A stretch of 64,000 nucleotides of DNA from Kangiella aquimarina DSM 16071 (GTDB taxonomy: Bacteria > Pseudomonadota > Gammaproteobacteria > Enterobacterales > Kangiellaceae). The number at the start of each line of letters is the position of its first letter. The stretch's first letter is position 1. A program made the translations under genes and the position numbers. The notes under the pieces are model-generated. The model was not told the DNA's origin. It worked only from the letters and a program-made list of their open reading frames with translations, and ran no database searches. Positions 11,001 through 18,600 of this stretch are shown here, piece by piece. Location of the stretch: contig NZ_KB893650.1 in assembly GCF_000374105.1 (NCBI RefSeq), positions 1,296,862 to 1,360,861 on the forward strand, in the 5' to 3' direction.

Positions 11001-11162
11001 TTTGCTAAAGAAAAAACCTTTGATGTTATCTATGTTAATGGTGACCATAACTTACCAACTGCGTTTACCAGCGATGAGGGAGAAGTTACTCGTACGTTAA
11101 AGCTTCGCCAAATTGAGCCTGAGTTTCTTGAGCTAATGTTTGCTCCTGATGAGTTAGCATAA
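8097..11162 (+). CDS. Large beta-class DNA methyltransferase (type III Mod-like)
   Basis: A predicted site-specific N6-adenine or N4-cytosine methyltransferase of 1021 residues. Catalytic motif IV DPPY is at 490-493 (IDCIYIDPPYNA) and the AdoMet motif FFAGSGTTGHA at about 760-770. This order (IV before I), with the target-recognition region between, defines the beta class that includes type III Mod. It is much longer than classical Mod (about 650): about 450 unassigned residues precede motif IV, opening with the conserved-looking phrase IDKPELDFGIYRILNAKADE, and about 230 residues follow motif I. It sits between the SNF2 ATPase (41 bases) and the Res-like gene (11 bases), so the three are probably one operon. 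The central third looks more AT-rich than its ends. Confidence 0.88.
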   Translation: MSKYNELVKKLKEIFQIDKPELDFGIYRILNAKADEINNYLENTLKKKISDALASAGNANKEELERQLAEAIKNAEGAGFNPDDSPKVKDLRAQITASSQGANEHENAVFTHLLTFFSRYYDSGDFVSKRRYKGDTYAIPYAGEEVMLHWANKDQYYIKSGENFSNYSFKLDDGRKVTFKLLAADTAKDNRKDNDADRRFVLVEQHTRIKYDDEGLDYEDEVLPIVVDSSGEQDELVIQFEYKVVKKGTKQEALVSQALDAILSNSNIQSDWVDVTKREPTEKNPNRTLLEKHLTTYTQRNTADYFIHKDLGGFLSNELDFYIKNEVMNLDNVQNAEVFSDIEKQLRMIQCLRSISKDIVSFLAQLENFQKKLWEKIKFSWGVNYYISLCKIDTLTLSQLDISEQQIQEWKFLYDLDLESQISITSLADAFPNLMLNTEFMSIESRLKVLSVIEGLDDQLTGTVINSDNFQGLQFLKSRYNDKIDCIYIDPPYNATSSEILYKNNFKHSAWLSFIESRLIVAKKLMHPEATIIIAIDENEQERLGLLIDNLFPNHDKFCISIIHNPAGVQGINFSSSHEYAYFVFPKGGNYIGQTEREEPLISNFRDWGGTSARKLAKTCFYPIKVKDNKIVGFGDVCDEDFHPISSNVQDGEITLVYPIDSKGVERKWVFSKSTAERDSDQLFVVEDKGEISIKRKKTTRSHRTVWDSKKYYANIYGSKVITSMFGEQPFSFPKSIHTVEDCLKALSRFRKKNGIVMDFFAGSGTTGHAAINLNRQDGGTRKFILVEQGDYCKKVTIPRVLKAMYSSRWKSGSPELNDSISGIVKVLSIESYEDSLNNLELRKSQATGDLFDSMPEQAKSDYLLNYMLETESKGSLLSTDDFKKPFDYKMKIAVDSAGAFEERNIDLVETFNYLVGLHVNTVESNIERGYVRVEGNLPSGEKALILWRDCEKIGYDDFTKFANRFDLFAKEKTFDVIYVNGDHNLPTAFTSDEGEVTRTLKLRQIEPEFLELMFAPDELA

Positions 11163-11173
11163 GGAGTAAAAGT

Positions 11174-14100
11174 ATGGCAGTTGGAAAGGCAACGAAAAAG
11201 CAAACTAAGAAAAAATTAAGCTTTCATCAACAGTTAGTATTAAACCGCTTTATGTTCCGCTTTTTTAAAGGGGAAACATTACAAGGGTTAAAAGCGCGAT
11301 TAGGTGAAGATCGTTTTGAAGGTATTCATGACGATGGACAAACTCACTTTTTTCATGAAATTAGCAATAATCTATTTGAAAGTGAGTTAGTTGATATTGA
11401 CGATTTGCGTCGATATGACATGAATATCGTTGCCCATTGGCAACAAATCACTGAACAACGCAATAGAAAAGAAGAAACAGTAATGAATATGAAGTATTTC
11501 CAATACTTGTCATTATTGTTTACCGAAATCTATTTAGATTGGTACTTCAACAAGAAACAACAATTACTTGATGGTTTAAATGCAGAGCTAACCAAATATT
11601 GTGGTGAGCAGAAGCCAGCAGACCATTTCAAAACTTACGTGTTAGATGAGTTAAACAAACTTGCTTATTGGAATGCTACTGGTTCAGGGAAAACATTATT
11701 ACTGCATGTGAATATTTTGCAGTATTTGCACTACTTTCAAAATGGCAATACTCATGTTTATCCCGATAAAATCATTTTGTTAACTCCAGACGAAAGACTA
11801 TCGGCACAACACTTTAAAGAGTTGCATGATTCAGGCTTTGACCATATTCGTCTTTTTGACAAAAGCGGTATAACACCATTCAAAGGTACTATCGAGATTA
11901 TTGATATTAATAAGCTTGCCGATGATATGGGTGACAAAACTGTTGCTGTTGAAGCGTTTGAAGGCAATAACTTAGTTCTGATTGATGAAGGCCATAAAGG
12001 TACAGGTACTGCTGCTGGTGCTTGGATGAAGCGTCGTGATGCCATTACTCGAACTGGCTTTGCTTTTGAATATTCTGCGACATTTGGACAAGCGGTAAGC
12101 GATGGGAAAACTGCGGATGCAGTAGAGCTTGAAATGCAAAAGAAAAAAGCCAAGATGCTTTTTCCTACAGAGACATTTGGCAAGTTGGACGAGGAACAAA
12201 AGGCTAAGCTGGTACTTGATGAAGTTGAACAGCGTGATGCCAGAATTCAGGCAACGAGAGAAGTCTATGCTAAGTCTGTGTTGTTTGATTATTCGTATAA
12301 GTTTTTCTACGAAGATGGATATGGTAAAGAGTCGTTGATACTTAACTTAGGCGACGACGAAAACGAAGAACGTCGCTATGAATACTTCACCGCTTGTTTG
12401 TTAAGTTTCTATCAGCAGCAATTTTTGTACTCAAAGAATCAGGAACAACTCGCCGAATTCAATATTGAAAATCCGCTATGGGTGTTTGTTGGTAGTTCTG
12501 TCGCCAAGGAAGACTCTGACATTCAGCAGGTTGTTAAGTTTTTGGCTTGGTTCTTAAATAACGAAAATCAGGCCAAGGCTTGGATTAAAGACCTCGTAAA
12601 AAATAATTCTCGTATTTTGGATACTAAAGACAGAAATATTTTTGATAAACGATTCTTGCCGCTTGGTGATACGGGTAAAGATGAAAGCCAGATTTACCAA
12701 AACATCATGGAGCGCTTATTTAATACCAGCCATACAGGGCAACGGCTATCCGTAGTTAACTTAAAAGGTAGTAAAGGTGAACTGGCACTGCGTGTAGGTA
12801 CATCAGAACCTTTTGGACTAATTAATGTAGGCGATTCATCAAAGCTTTACAAGGCATTGGATGAGGAACCGTCGTTTGATTATATGTCAGATGATTTTGC
12901 TAAAACGTTATTTCATACAATCAACAGTCAAGATTCTAAGATAAACGTACTGATTGGGTCTCGAAAGTTTACCGAAGGTTGGTCAAGCTGGCGTGTTTCG
13001 ACAATGGGCTTGCTGAATATAGGTAAGGGCGAAGGCTCGCAAATCATTCAGTTATTTGGTCGCGGTGTACGTTTAAAAGGACAGGGTTATTCACTTAAGC
13101 GAAGCACTCCAGCTCAGCGACCTAAAGGATTAAACCTAGAAAAGCTTGAGACACTGAATGTTTTTGGCGTTCGTGCTGATTATATGGCGACATTCAAACA
13201 GTACCTAGAAGCTGAAGGGATTACGCCTAGTGACGAAATATTAGAACTTGATTTTGAAACACGCCCATCGTTGCCAAAATCTAAGTTAAAAACACTGAAA
13301 CTAAAAGACGGTTATAAAGACAATCAAAAGAAAGGCTTTAAACGAGTTCATTTCCCAAGTTTGTATGAAGTGCCGGACGAGTTTGAGGGCAAAATTAAAG
13401 AGCCGCATGTTAAGTTGGATCTCTACCCGAAAATCGAGGCATTAAGTACTACCGATTCAGGTGATAAAACACCTGCGCATGACAGGCTTCCAAGAAAACT
13501 AAAAGCAGAAGTTATTGCCGCTTTTGATTTTGAGCGAATATACCTCGCAATTCAGGATTTCAAATTACAACGTGGCTGGAGTAATTTACGTTTAGATAAG
13601 GCCAAGTTGACTGAATTCTGCTTGGGCAAAACTCCCACAGCTAATACTTGGTATACCTTACTGATACCGGAGCAAGAATTAGAGATTAAATTATTCTCGG
13701 ATGTGCGTAAGCAAGAAGACATCATGATCCGGTTGCTTCAGGATTACACGGATAGATTCTATAAAGCGCTCAAAAATGCTTATGAAGGGCAGTTTTTTGA
13801 AGTCACCCATGTTCATGAAGATGACCCAGGGATGCTTAAAGTTTACCACTTTGAAATTGAAGATACTGAAGATGGTTTCTCTTATTCAACTCGCCTGGAA
13901 CAACTTCAAAAACTTGTTGTTGCTGGTGAACTAGGAAAAGCCAAAGATTGGGACGCACCAGGCATGGTCGCCATTACGTTTGATAAGCACCTTTATTACC
14001 CGCTTATGTCAATTGAGCACAATGCTTCCGTTCCACTTAAGATGCGCCCGACGGCGTTCGATGCACCTAGTGAAGTTCAATTTGTCAGAGATTTAGAAGA

Positions 14101-14518
14101 GTTCTTATCAACACCAAAAGGACAAGCCGTAATCGGTGATAAAAGTATCTATTTGTTAAGAAATGCTGACACGAAAGCGAAAGGTTTAGGCTTCGCGTTG
14201 GCTGAAAACTTCTATCCTGACTTCTTATTGTGGTTGGTTGATGATGCAACAGGTGAACAGTGGCTTAGCTTGATTGATCCAAAAGGTATCCGTCAAATTG
14301 ACTTGAACAGTGGTAAGTTTGGTTTGTATAAAGAAATTAAGAAATATCAAAGAGAAGATTTGAATCTGAGCTCGTTTATTCTTTCAGCGACATCATTTAA
14401 TGATTTAATCAACGTTAGTAGATCAAAAGATGAATTAGAAGAGTCAAATGTTGTATTCATGGAAGATGGAAGAGATGTTTACTTAGAAAAAATTATAACA
14501 AGCGCTCTTGCAAGTTAA
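11174..14518 (+). CDS. Type III Res-like helicase-endonuclease
   Basis: A 1114-residue DEAD/DEAH-type restriction subunit. Walker A is in WNATGSGKTLLLH (about 167-179), the Walker B variant in LVLIDEGHKGTG, and helicase motifs V-VI in SRKFTEGWSSWR and QLFGRGVRLKG. Near the C-terminus, YPDFLLWLV (P1015-D1016) and LIDPKGI (D1035-x-K1037) form a PD-DxK nuclease site, the same place as in type III Res enzymes, so cleavage activity looks intact. It follows the methyltransferase by 11 bases with an AAGGAG ribosome site. Together they resemble a type III R-M pair, but with an added SNF2 ATPase and an oversized Mod. Target and cleavage requirements cannot be read from the sequence. Confidence 0.88.
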   Translation: MAVGKATKKQTKKKLSFHQQLVLNRFMFRFFKGETLQGLKARLGEDRFEGIHDDGQTHFFHEISNNLFESELVDIDDLRRYDMNIVAHWQQITEQRNRKEETVMNMKYFQYLSLLFTEIYLDWYFNKKQQLLDGLNAELTKYCGEQKPADHFKTYVLDELNKLAYWNATGSGKTLLLHVNILQYLHYFQNGNTHVYPDKIILLTPDERLSAQHFKELHDSGFDHIRLFDKSGITPFKGTIEIIDINKLADDMGDKTVAVEAFEGNNLVLIDEGHKGTGTAAGAWMKRRDAITRTGFAFEYSATFGQAVSDGKTADAVELEMQKKKAKMLFPTETFGKLDEEQKAKLVLDEVEQRDARIQATREVYAKSVLFDYSYKFFYEDGYGKESLILNLGDDENEERRYEYFTACLLSFYQQQFLYSKNQEQLAEFNIENPLWVFVGSSVAKEDSDIQQVVKFLAWFLNNENQAKAWIKDLVKNNSRILDTKDRNIFDKRFLPLGDTGKDESQIYQNIMERLFNTSHTGQRLSVVNLKGSKGELALRVGTSEPFGLINVGDSSKLYKALDEEPSFDYMSDDFAKTLFHTINSQDSKINVLIGSRKFTEGWSSWRVSTMGLLNIGKGEGSQIIQLFGRGVRLKGQGYSLKRSTPAQRPKGLNLEKLETLNVFGVRADYMATFKQYLEAEGITPSDEILELDFETRPSLPKSKLKTLKLKDGYKDNQKKGFKRVHFPSLYEVPDEFEGKIKEPHVKLDLYPKIEALSTTDSGDKTPAHDRLPRKLKAEVIAAFDFERIYLAIQDFKLQRGWSNLRLDKAKLTEFCLGKTPTANTWYTLLIPEQELEIKLFSDVRKQEDIMIRLLQDYTDRFYKALKNAYEGQFFEVTHVHEDDPGMLKVYHFEIEDTEDGFSYSTRLEQLQKLVVAGELGKAKDWDAPGMVAITFDKHLYYPLMSIEHNASVPLKMRPTAFDAPSEVQFVRDLEEFLSTPKGQAVIGDKSIYLLRNADTKAKGLGFALAENFYPDFLLWLVDDATGEQWLSLIDPKGIRQIDLNSGKFGLYKEIKKYQREDLNLSSFILSATSFNDLINVSRSKDELEESNVVFMEDGRDVYLEKIITSALAS

Positions 14519-14648
14519 GTATTATTAATTGCTTTTTTGAGTATTTTTCTGGAAATACAATGCAGTCAAGAAATTATGGTAACGAAAAGTTACTTCAAAA
14601 TAGGTGGTAACAAAAATATACAAATGCTACCAGCTAGAATTATAACCT

Positions 14649-14795
14649 ATGGACATATGGGGAAATAGTCTAGAGTGTAGAGAAAACATGGCCCACAGCC
14701 GTTTCACCAGTGATAAATGTTACGAGTGGTGTGGATTGGATAAATTGGCAAACACCATGAAAATGAAGAACGTAAACTTTTACCTAGGTAATTAA
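14649..14795 (+). other. Small open frame in the 370-base gap after the defence operon
   Basis: The gap 14519-14889 holds one 48-codon frame beginning MDIWGNSLECREN, with a second ATG at codon 14 and the middle part FTSDKCYEWCGLDKLA. It contains two closely spaced cysteines and several tryptophans, unlike random AT-rich sequence, and ends 16 bases before a strong terminator. No clear ribosome site precedes either ATG. I do not recognise the product. It may be a small cargo gene or the relic of a gene lost at the edge of the inserted block. Confidence 0.25.
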
Positions 14796-14811
14796 GCCCA
14801 TTTTAAATCTC

Positions 14812-14838
14812 CTGCGACAATTTGTCGCAGTGTTTTTT
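14812..14838 (+). terminator. Terminator closing the defence block
   Basis: A 9-bp palindromic stem CTGCGACAA/TTGTCGCAG around a single T (realistically a 7-bp stem with a 5-base loop) is followed by TGTTTTTT. It separates the defence block from the TonB receptor gene. Confidence 0.85.
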
Positions 14839-14889
14839 CCTTTCAAAGCTATACAATTAGCGCCGATTTGATTCTTTTCTGAGGGCGTT

Positions 14890-16956
14890 ATGAATTTCTT
14901 TTCTTTTGATTCTTTTCGTGTGAGCGCGGTAGCTTTCGCTGTGTCTAGTTGTTTCTTTTCTGGGGTTGTTCTGGCTGAGGATGAGCAGATTGATGTGATT
15001 ACGATCAGTGCTTCGCGGGTATCTTCTGATGATTTGTCGGTGGCGGATGCGGATCCGGTTGAGTCGGATGTGGCGCAGTGGTTGAAGACGGTGCCTGGGG
15101 CGAATGTGAATAAGAATGGCCCGGTGACGGGGATTGCGCAGTATCGCGGGATGTTTGGTGATCGGGTGGGTGTCAGCCTAAATGGTCGTACGGCGATTGG
15201 TGCTGGCCCAAATGCGATGGATGCGCCTTTGACCTATGCGGTGCCGATGACGGTTGAGGCTATGACGGTTTATCGTGGGATTGCGCCAGTGACTGCGGGA
15301 ATCGATACCATGGGCGGTGCGGTGGATGTGCATTTGAAGCGTGCGCGCACCTCTGAGGAACTGTCGGTTGAGGGTTCTTTGAGCAGCTGGTATTCGGGAA
15401 TTAATGACGGCAAGACCTATGCCGGGGATATCAATGTCAGCGCCAATGATTTCGGGTTGTATGCCTTTATCAGCGACCAGACTGCCAATAATGCCGAAGA
15501 TGCTCTGGGCCGTGACATCATCACGACCGCTTACGATAAGCAGCAGTCGGGCTTGGATATGGCTTATGAGTTTGGTAACAGCCGCATTGGCGTGCGTTAC
15601 GGCAAGACTGACACCGGCTTCTCGGGAACGCCTGCATTGCCGATGGATATCAATTATGTGGATGGTGAGCAGTGGAGTCTTGATGGTCAGCATCAGTTTG
15701 ATGGTGCCATGTTGGAGTGGCAGTTTGGCGCTTCGGATAATACGCATGGCATGGATAATTTTAGCCAGCGCGAGAATCTTGATCCTGCCGCGCAGCGATA
15801 TACCTATGCTGCGGCGAAGAGCTCTGACTACAAGTTGCAACTGACGGTTGGCGACTGGGTATATGGCCTGCAGGGTTATCTGTCTGAGCACGATGTGGAT
15901 ATTAGTAATCCGAACAATATGATGTTCAGCTTGATTAATTTTAATCAGGTTGCGGACGACCGCCATAGCGCCTATGTGCAGTGGGGACAGCGCTCAGAAG
16001 CGGGTAGCGATACCTTTGGCGTGCGGGTTAAGTATAACCGCGCTGATGCTGGCGAGGTGGCGCATTCAATGGCGATGATGAGTCCAGCGATTGCCGGTTT
16101 GCAGAATGACTTTAACCAGGCGGACCGTAGCGTCAGCGATACCACTTATGATGTGACCTATCATGGCAAGTCTGTGATGAGCGAGAACTTCATCTGGAAT
16201 TACAGCGCAGGCATTAAGCAACACGCGGCCAGTTATCAGCAGCGTTACCTGTGGATCCCGATGCAGTCTACGGGCGGATTGGCGGATGGTAAAACCTATA
16301 TTGGGGATATCAATCTTGATCCGGAAACAGCGTATCAGCTTGATGCCGGTTTTGATTACAGTCAGGGCGGTTTTAAAGTCTCGCCACGCGCTTTCTATTC
16401 GCAGGTTAAGGATTACATTGAAGGAACGCCGAGTAGCGACCCAAGAGCCATTATGGTGGCTGGCATGATGGGCGATCCTGCGCCATTGCAGTTCACCAAT
16501 ATTGATTCGACCTTGTGGGGCTTTGATGCTAACTGGCGCTATGACATGCCATCGGATTTCTTTATGTCCGGGGTGGTGAGTTATGTGCTTGGTGAGCGTG
16601 ATGATAGCGATATTAACTTGTATCGGATTGCGCCATTGAATACCCGATTTGTGTGGGGTTATCAGGGCGTGCAGTTCTCAACCCAATTTGCTGCGCAGAT
16701 TTACGCCGACCAGGATCGAGTGTCGAGTATCAATAATGAAACCGAAACCGCAGGCTACATGGTGTGGGACTGGATGGCCGATTATATATTTGATAATGGC
16801 CTGACTGTGCGTGCCGGAATCGAGAACCTGTTCGATAAACAGTATGTGGAGCATCTGGGTGGCGTCAATCGAGCCGCGGGAAGTGAGATAGCTGTTGGTG
16901 AGCGTTTGCCAGCCAATGCTCGGAATGTGTATGTGGGGTTTGAGGTAAGGTTTTAG
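14890..16956 (+). CDS. TonB-dependent outer-membrane receptor
   Basis: A 688-residue outer-membrane active-transport receptor. A signal peptide (about 1-29, ending VVLA) leads to a TonB-box-like segment DVITISASR, a plug domain with QYRGMFGDRVGVSLNG and VEAMTVYRGIAP (about 60-155), then a 22-strand barrel ending in NVYVGFEVRF with the terminal phenylalanine required by the BAM machinery. The plug signature with GAGPNAMDAP is of a type seen in receptors proposed to carry metal complexes such as copper (OprC/NosA-like), but the substrate is not provable here. GAGGGCG precedes the ATG. The gene has more GCG/GTG codons than the defence genes before it. Its 3' end is duplicated downstream. Confidence 0.9.
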   Translation: MNFFSFDSFRVSAVAFAVSSCFFSGVVLAEDEQIDVITISASRVSSDDLSVADADPVESDVAQWLKTVPGANVNKNGPVTGIAQYRGMFGDRVGVSLNGRTAIGAGPNAMDAPLTYAVPMTVEAMTVYRGIAPVTAGIDTMGGAVDVHLKRARTSEELSVEGSLSSWYSGINDGKTYAGDINVSANDFGLYAFISDQTANNAEDALGRDIITTAYDKQQSGLDMAYEFGNSRIGVRYGKTDTGFSGTPALPMDINYVDGEQWSLDGQHQFDGAMLEWQFGASDNTHGMDNFSQRENLDPAAQRYTYAAAKSSDYKLQLTVGDWVYGLQGYLSEHDVDISNPNNMMFSLINFNQVADDRHSAYVQWGQRSEAGSDTFGVRVKYNRADAGEVAHSMAMMSPAIAGLQNDFNQADRSVSDTTYDVTYHGKSVMSENFIWNYSAGIKQHAASYQQRYLWIPMQSTGGLADGKTYIGDINLDPETAYQLDAGFDYSQGGFKVSPRAFYSQVKDYIEGTPSSDPRAIMVAGMMGDPAPLQFTNIDSTLWGFDANWRYDMPSDFFMSGVVSYVLGERDDSDINLYRIAPLNTRFVWGYQGVQFSTQFAAQIYADQDRVSSINNETETAGYMVWDWMADYIFDNGLTVRAGIENLFDKQYVEHLGGVNRAAGSEIAVGERLPANARNVYVGFEVRF

Positions 16957-16990
16957 TGATTTGTAGGGGCGATTCATGAATCGCCCGTAC
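16888..16990 (+). repeat. Direct repeat copy 1: 3' end of the receptor gene plus palindrome
   Basis: From ATAGCTGTTGG to the end of the REP-like palindrome, this stretch recurs 227 bases downstream with few changes. It covers the last codons of the TonB receptor, the stop and the downstream palindrome. Confidence 0.85.
16963..16990. repeat. REP-like palindrome copy 1
   Basis: GTAGGG-GCGATTCATGAATC-GCCCGTAC contains the perfect 20-base palindrome GGGCGATTCATGAATCGCCC. Such GTAGGGGCGATTCATGAATCGCCC elements recur between genes in many bacteria and often behave as REP or miniature-element repeats. A second copy is at 17198-17225. Confidence 0.8.
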
Positions 16991-17114
16991 GAAAGGGAGG
17001 CCCAGCCCTAAACCAGTTTGAAAACGCGTCAATGTCTTCCTTATAGCCTTGCGGAACGGTGAATAAGGGGGCTTGGCGTGTTTTTTTATTTTGGATATAT
17101 GGCCTGATGAAAGA

Positions 17115-17183
17115 ATAGCTGTTGGCGAGCGTTTGCCAGCCAATGGTCGGAATGTGTATGTGGGGTTTGAGGTTAGGTTTTAA
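17115..17183 (+). pseudogene. Remnant: duplicated C-terminus of a TonB receptor
   Basis: Read in frame, this encodes IAVGERLPANGRNVYVGFEV and then RF plus TAA, identical to the end of the receptor at 14890-16956 except for one alanine-to-glycine change. No plug or barrel precedes it, so it is either the leftover of a tandem receptor gene removed by recombination or a local duplication of the 3' end. About 120 unrelated bases (16991-17114) separate it from copy 1. The stop codon differs (TAA against TAG). Confidence 0.75.
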
Positions 17184-17197
17184 GAGAAGGAATGTTT

Positions 17198-17225
17198 GTA
17201 GGGGCGATTCATGAATCGCCCGTAC
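17198..17225. repeat. REP-like palindrome copy 2
   Basis: A second copy of the palindrome at 16963-16990, following the duplicated receptor tail with the same flank (GTACGAAGGG). The spacing from the stop codon is 14 bases here and 6 in copy 1. Confidence 0.8.
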
Positions 17226-17249
17226 GAAGGGCGAGGGTGGATTCCTCGA

Positions 17250-17284
17250 TCAAAAAGGGCGGCCACATTGGGTCGCCCTTTCTG
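17250..17284 (-). terminator. Terminator of the minus-strand periplasmic protein gene
   Basis: The arms AAAGGGCG and CGCCCTTT enclose a 12-base loop. Read on the minus strand the stem is followed by TTTTTGA, about 20 bases past the stop of the gene at 17301-17846. It may also stop weakly converging plus-strand transcripts. Confidence 0.7.
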
Positions 17285-17300
17285 TTGAAGCGGTGCTCTA

Positions 17301-17846
17301 TTACTTAATACGAATCACGCTGTAGCGCTGATTTCTACCTTTAACTTGCATTCTGTAGCTGTTCATAAAGCCTTTGTCTATGATAACTGTTGGGTTTTGA
17401 ATCTTATAGAAACCTGTTCGACTATCAATAATTTCCCATACTTGACCGTTATCAAGTTTAATCTTTAGCCCATCTTTCCATTCATGGAATGAGCCGATTG
17501 CAGTCGCAGTCAGGCTATCCAACTTACCTTCCTCTCTCATGCGCTCTTTGCCGAATTCTTCGACTCTATCTTTTTTGCTGACAACTTCGGCTTTCGGTGC
17601 AGGTTTTTGTGCTTGCTCAGGCATTGCTGGCTTCGCTGGATCTGCCGGTTTGGCAGGCTGGGCCGCTGGTTCTGGTTTAGCCGGTGCTTGTCTGTTTTTT
17701 AGAAACTGGTCATAGCAGGCGAGGCGTTTGGTATCGTCGGTGATGGCTGCGCAATCTTCCGGTGTTGAGGCCGCTGCGGCGAAGTTGGCCCATGCGGTTA
17801 TCCCAAATAAAATGCAGATGTGCTTTATATTCATATTAGTTCTCAT
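17301..17846 (-). CDS. Periplasmic protein of unknown function, Pro/Ala-rich linker
   Basis: A 181-residue exported protein. A signal peptide ends near AAAAS (about residue 27). It is followed by a short cysteine-containing motif DCAAITDDTKRLACYDQFL (about 31-49), a pattern common at the mature N-terminus of small periplasmic proteins, where the two cysteines probably form a disulfide. A proline/alanine/lysine linker (about 53-87) leads to a compact C-terminal domain (about 110-181) with LKIKLDNGQVWEIID and ending RNQRYSVIRIK, likely a beta-rich OB- or SH3-like fold. Translation may instead start at the second methionine (codon 5, MNIKHICI). It diverges from uvrY. I cannot assign a function. 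Confidence 0.75.
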   Translation of the reverse strand: MRTNMNIKHICILFGITAWANFAAAASTPEDCAAITDDTKRLACYDQFLKNRQAPAKPEPAAQPAKPADPAKPAMPEQAQKPAPKAEVVSKKDRVEEFGKERMREEGKLDSLTATAIGSFHEWKDGLKIKLDNGQVWEIIDSRTGFYKIQNPTVIIDKGFMNSYRMQVKGRNQRYSVIRIK

Positions 17847-17939
17847 TACTGTTCTAACTGTGCTTGCTATATTAAAGCAATTTCATAATAATTGAACCGC
17901 TATTTTAATCAAAAATATAAAAGTGTTATTGAGGTTTAC

Positions 17940-18578
17940 ATGATAAAAGTTTTGCTGGTTGATGATCACGATTTGGTTCGCATGGGATTGGGCCGTTTAC
18001 TCTCCGATGCTGATGGAATTGAGGTTGTTGGCGAAGCTGAGTCTGGGGAAGAGGCAATAAAAAAGGTCAAGGAGTTAAACCCTCACGTTGTAATGATGGA
18101 TGCCAACATGCCGGGCATCGGTGGTTTAGAAGCAACCCGTCGTATGTTGCGCTTTGAGCCAGATTTGAAGGTGATTGCGTTGACGGTGCATGGTTCTGAG
18201 CCTTATCCCAGTCAGTTTATCGCTGCGGGTGCCATGGGTTACTTAACCAAAGGTACAGACATTGATGAGATGGTTAAGGCCATTCATTCGGTCAATCGAG
18301 GTAAGCTTTATCTGGCGGCGGAAGTGGCGCAACAGATGGCGTTGAGCCAGTTCAGCAAGACCGAAGACAATCCTTTCAGTACCTTGTCTGAGCGCGAAAT
18401 GCAGATCATGCTGATGATTACGCGCGGTGAAAAAGTTCAGGCTATTTCCGATAAGCTGCATTTAAGTCCGAAGACGGTGAACAGTTACCGCTATCGTTTA
18501 TTTGAAAAGCTGGGTGTTGAGAATGATGTGAGCCTGACGCACATGGCGCTGCGCTATAAAGTGATCGAAGCCCAATAA
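17940..18578 (+). CDS. uvrY: Two-component response regulator UvrY/GacA
   Basis: LuxR/NarL-type response regulator of 212 residues, cognate to BarA/GacS kinases, which usually activates Csr/Rsm small RNAs. The receiver domain (about 1-120) has the acidic pair D8-D9, phospho-acceptor D54 (VVMMDANMPGIGG) and the LTVHG and YLTKG segments. The HTH domain (about 145-205) carries LSEREMQIMLMI and LSPKTVNSYRYRLFEKL. The start at 17940 is chosen because MIKVLLVDDH is the family N-terminus and GAGG lies 5 bases upstream; a longer frame from 17892 adds 16 atypical residues. uvrC follows after 22 bases, the classical uvrY-uvrC operon. Confidence 0.95.
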   Translation: MIKVLLVDDHDLVRMGLGRLLSDADGIEVVGEAESGEEAIKKVKELNPHVVMMDANMPGIGGLEATRRMLRFEPDLKVIALTVHGSEPYPSQFIAAGAMGYLTKGTDIDEMVKAIHSVNRGKLYLAAEVAQQMALSQFSKTEDNPFSTLSEREMQIMLMITRGEKVQAISDKLHLSPKTVNSYRYRLFEKLGVENDVSLTHMALRYKVIEAQ

Positions 18579-18600
18579 TCATTGAGCAGCAGAGAACCTG

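Noticed and set aside
4721-14889. Search for attachment-site repeats of the tRNA-Ser end
   Set aside because: No second copy of the tRNA 3' end was found by eye in the far flank of the defence block, so no att sites are claimed.
15178-15966. A 262-codon antisense frame within the TonB receptor gene
   Set aside because: It is low in typical protein features and fully inside a strong coding gene; a result of codon bias on the other strand.
16865-17143. A 92-codon minus-strand frame over the receptor tail
   Set aside because: It mostly mirrors the receptor codons and the repeat; another frame in the same place reads more protein-like, and neither has a start context.
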